From: Veillonella infantium
Lineage (GTDB): Bacteria; Bacillota; Negativicutes; Veillonellales; Veillonellaceae
NCBI RefSeq assembly: GCF_002959895.1
Contig: NZ_PPDD01000008.1
Span: forward strand, 1-64,000
DNA length: 64,000 bases
Direction: 5' to 3'
Of this stretch, positions 62,315 to 64,000 are shown in pieces. The position numbers were made by a program, and so were the translations under genes. A model generated the notes under the pieces. The model saw nothing but the letters and a program-made list of their open reading frames with translations. It was not told where the DNA came from and searched no databases. Every line of letters starts with the position of its first letter. The stretch's first letter is position 1.

Positions 62315-62930
62315 GGTCAAGTTTCTCCTCTATAGTCATCCACTCTCCCTTGAGAATGGCTTCAAAAGTTTCTACGGTCAGATGGTCTCGCCAAAATTTC
62401 TGTCGAGCCTCTGGGGTAGGAAGTAGTAACTTTACTTCTTCTCTAAATATTTTAAGTCTAGGCATAGCCTTTTGCAACTGGCCATAACGATTCATCATAT
62501 CTTGCTTTACGAGGCGATTGATACGAGGTCCTACGTTATTAGCGCTAATAGCGATATGAAGATCACCCAGTTCAAGGGATGAAGGCACAGTAAATCTGCA
62601 CGCCCTAGGGGCGTCACTGCGATTAGTCCAAACGCGGTGTTTTTTCCCCATATCATATAACGTATCGTTTAATTCGCCATTATCTGTGCAGATAAAGAAC
62701 AAACTGCTCGTTATAATGTGGTGTTCATCATCCATTGTGAAAGCACGGTCGTACCACGTGATACGATTATCCTTTGCCCATTGGCAAATCCTATCTGTTA
62801 CAGTGGGAGCAATTACGACAATGTTGCACGGCTCATCAATAAAGAGCTGTATTCGTCGCTCTGCTACCTCTCCGCCGCCTACGAATAGGATTGTATCTTC
62901 TGTTGTAGGTTGAAATGTTATGGATACCAT
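62283..62930 (-). CDS. Precorrin-2 dehydrogenase / sirohydrochlorin ferrochelatase-type protein (CysG N-terminal domain)
   Basis: A 215-residue siroheme-synthase N-terminal-type protein (Met8/SirC-like). LFVGGGEVAERRI is the NAD-binding motif. NDTLYDMGKK (residues near 90-100) and RFTVPSSLELGDLHIAISANN are conserved features of precorrin-2 dehydrogenases. It oxidises precorrin-2 to sirohydrochlorin and may insert iron or cobalt. It opens the hem operon, and its stop lies within hemA. The leader is very short, with the promoter overlapping a terminator. Confidence 0.9.
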   Translation of the reverse strand: MVSITFQPTTEDTILFVGGGEVAERRIQLFIDEPCNIVVIAPTVTDRICQWAKDNRITWYDRAFTMDDEHHIITSSLFFICTDNGELNDTLYDMGKKHRVWTNRSDAPRACRFTVPSSLELGDLHIAISANNVGPRINRLVKQDMMNRYGQLQKAMPRLKIFREEVKLLLPTPEARQKFWRDHLTVETFEAILKGEWMTIEEKLDHEISGIRSKS

Positions 62931-62943
62931 GGCTGTCCTACTA

Positions 62944-62971
62944 TATATAAAAAAATCGGCTTGATGGTCAA
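62944..62971 (-). promoter_or_regulatory. Possible hem operon promoter embedded in the ylmH terminator
   Basis: On the minus strand TTGACC (62966-62971), 16 bases and TATATA (62944-62949; an 18-base alternative exists). The -35 is part of the hairpin and the spacer is its T tract. The leader would be only about 6-10 nt, nearly leaderless. Readthrough of the terminator is the alternative source of hem transcripts. Confidence 0.45.
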
Positions 62972-62980
62972 GCCGATTTT
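62952..62980 (-). terminator. Terminator of the proC-ylmH transcript
   Basis: A 13 bp perfect stem AAAATCGGCTTGA with a TGG loop, followed on the minus strand by TTTTTTTATATATAG. It starts 7 bases after the ylmH stop and separates it from the hem operon. Confidence 0.9.
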
Positions 62981-62987
62981 CAATTGC

Positions 62988-63773
62988 CTACATGAATCGT
63001 TTCAGATATACGCCGATACGCCCCTTACGAGATGTACCTGTAATGGCTTCTACCTTCATTCGGCCACGACCACGCATAGAAATCACATCCCCTTCTTTAA
63101 CTTCTTGGGATGCCCCCTTAGCTGGTTGCCAGTTTACTTGCAATAATCCTGCATTTATAGCGCTTACCAATTTAGTACGAGACACGCTAAAACCAGAACT
63201 TGCCACCGCATCTAAGCGCAAAGAAGCAACTGTAGTGCGGACTTCTTTAATTTTTTCTTCTTTTGGTGCAATATCTGATAGGTCAATAGCCTCTACAGAT
63301 ACAGAAACCATAGCGATTTTTGTGAAGTTTTGAATCACGAAGTCTGCTACGCTTTCATCCACCAAAATTTGAGCGCCCCCTTGTTGAACGATAACGTCCC
63401 CAAATTTGGAGCGATCAATGCCAAGGCCCATCAAGGAGCCTAGCACATCACGATGGGTAAGCAGTCGGAACCGTGGGTCCCAATTTACCTTAAGGGCGCG
63501 AATGCCCATGTCCACAGTACCGTTAAAGTCGCTATCTACAAAGGCGATACGGATACGTTCCGCCCCTTCATAGCCACCGTCTGTCTTAACGATAAGCTGT
63601 GGGTAGTTAGCCTTGATTGCGTCTGCAATGACAAGACCTGCAGGGCTCGTAAAGTCCGCCACGCGATAAGGGCGACCTTTTACAACCTGCTCAGCCAAGT
63701 CTAGCATGCGGCGAGCTTCCTCACCGCTGCCACTGGCTTCAAAATATCGTATTAATTTACTAGTATCTGCCAA
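62988..63773 (-). CDS. ylmH: YlmH-family RNA-binding protein with S4 domain
   Basis: A 261-residue protein. An N-terminal YlmH-type domain (YFEASGSGEEARRMLDLAEQ...) is followed by an S4 RNA-binding domain near residues 180-240 (RLDAVASSGFSVSRTKLVSAINAGLLQVNW...GDVISMRGRGRM). YlmH is found in division clusters of Firmicutes and has been linked to translation and ribosome rescue. It lies 2 bp after proC, consistent with the ylm/dcw-neighbour arrangement. GGAAATAATTTTGGC precedes the ATG. Confidence 0.9.
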   Translation of the reverse strand: MADTSKLIRYFEASGSGEEARRMLDLAEQVVKGRPYRVADFTSPAGLVIADAIKANYPQLIVKTDGGYEGAERIRIAFVDSDFNGTVDMGIRALKVNWDPRFRLLTHRDVLGSLMGLGIDRSKFGDVIVQQGGAQILVDESVADFVIQNFTKIAMVSVSVEAIDLSDIAPKEEKIKEVRTTVASLRLDAVASSGFSVSRTKLVSAINAGLLQVNWQPAKGASQEVKEGDVISMRGRGRMKVEAITGTSRKGRIGVYLKRFM

Positions 63774-63775
63774 AA

Positions 63776-64000
63776 TTATTTCCCCAATTCATTTGACCGA
63801 GCAAGACATGCTACTACGCCATCTTGGAGAGCACTGCGAAGTCCACCTTTTTCCATGGCACCAATACCAGCGATGGTCGTGCCACCTGGACTTGTTACTT
63901 GATCTCGTAGTACTGCTGGATGATTACCACTTTCAAGAGCCATCTTACCAGCACCATACATCGTTTGAGCCGCAGCCTTGATAGCCAACTGACGAGGCAA
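63776..64000 (-). CDS. proC: Pyrroline-5-carboxylate reductase, C-terminal part
   Basis: The last 74 residues of ProC, cut by the window edge. The typical C-terminal helices with GAGKMALESGNHPAVLRDQVTSPGGTTIAGIGAMEKGGLRSAL (in part: DQVTSPGGTTIAG) form the substrate- and dimer-binding signature. It reduces pyrroline-5-carboxylate to proline. It is transcribed with ylmH. Confidence 0.93.
   Translation of the reverse strand: MPRQLAIKAAAQTMYGAGKMALESGNHPAVLRDQVTSPGGTTIAGIGAMEKGGLRSALQDGVVACLARSNELGK

Overview
The window looks like chromosome from an anaerobic, low-to-moderate GC member of the Negativicutes, most probably Veillonella. This rests on recalled family traits: a complete pyruvate:flavodoxin oxidoreductase, a citrate-lyase-type operon, a hemA-hemC-cobA/hemD-hemB-hemL cluster led by a siroheme-synthase-type dehydrogenase, and Firmicutes-style AGGAGG ribosome binding sites. 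No database search was possible. Most genes lie on the minus strand.

Layout. 1-780: 5' end of a 16S rRNA gene with its promoter and leader, then tRNA-Lys, -Gln and -His behind a promoter with perfect consensus boxes. 0.99-11.9 kb: housekeeping genes, namely speE; a gloA-tcdA-ppiB-C39-like operon; sbcDC; nfo; a Fur/PerR-type regulator with a candidate self-operator; and a DEAD-box helicase with an Arg/Asp-rich tail. 11.9-15.6 kb: a first A+T-rich accessory island of small membrane proteins (one tandem paralogous pair), a lipoprotein and a formylglycine-generating-enzyme-like protein. Copies of one terminator-plus-promoter module punctuate it. 15.7-28 kb: aldehyde dehydrogenase, thyA-folA-tex, recQ, putP, a WYL regulator and a methyltransferase. 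28-33.5 kb: nifJ divergent from a LysR gene that overlaps a small membrane-protein gene. 33.6-37.3 kb: a SAP/DUF6434-like protein, an MFS transporter behind an operator-like palindrome, and a cupin/DUF4261-like pair. 37.5-41.8 kb: citF-citE-citD with a DASS transporter. The CitD-like protein has no serine at the known prosthetic-group attachment site, and citC, citX and citG are absent from the window. 42-50 kb: LysR, a Bax-inhibitor-1-type protein, pyk, dnaE and an M48/YgjP-like metalloprotease. 50.1-55.4 kb: a second A+T-rich island of seven minus-strand orphan genes. One encodes a protein with two YezG-like immunity domains, and directly upstream of it is a short coding remnant that looks like the tail of a lost toxin gene. 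55.7-64 kb: an XRE regulator, the tetrapyrrole operon, ylmH and a truncated proC.

The most unusual points are the serine-less CitD in an operon without local maturation genes, the orphan-immunity island with its toxin-tail remnant, and the repeated terminator-promoter modules in the first island.
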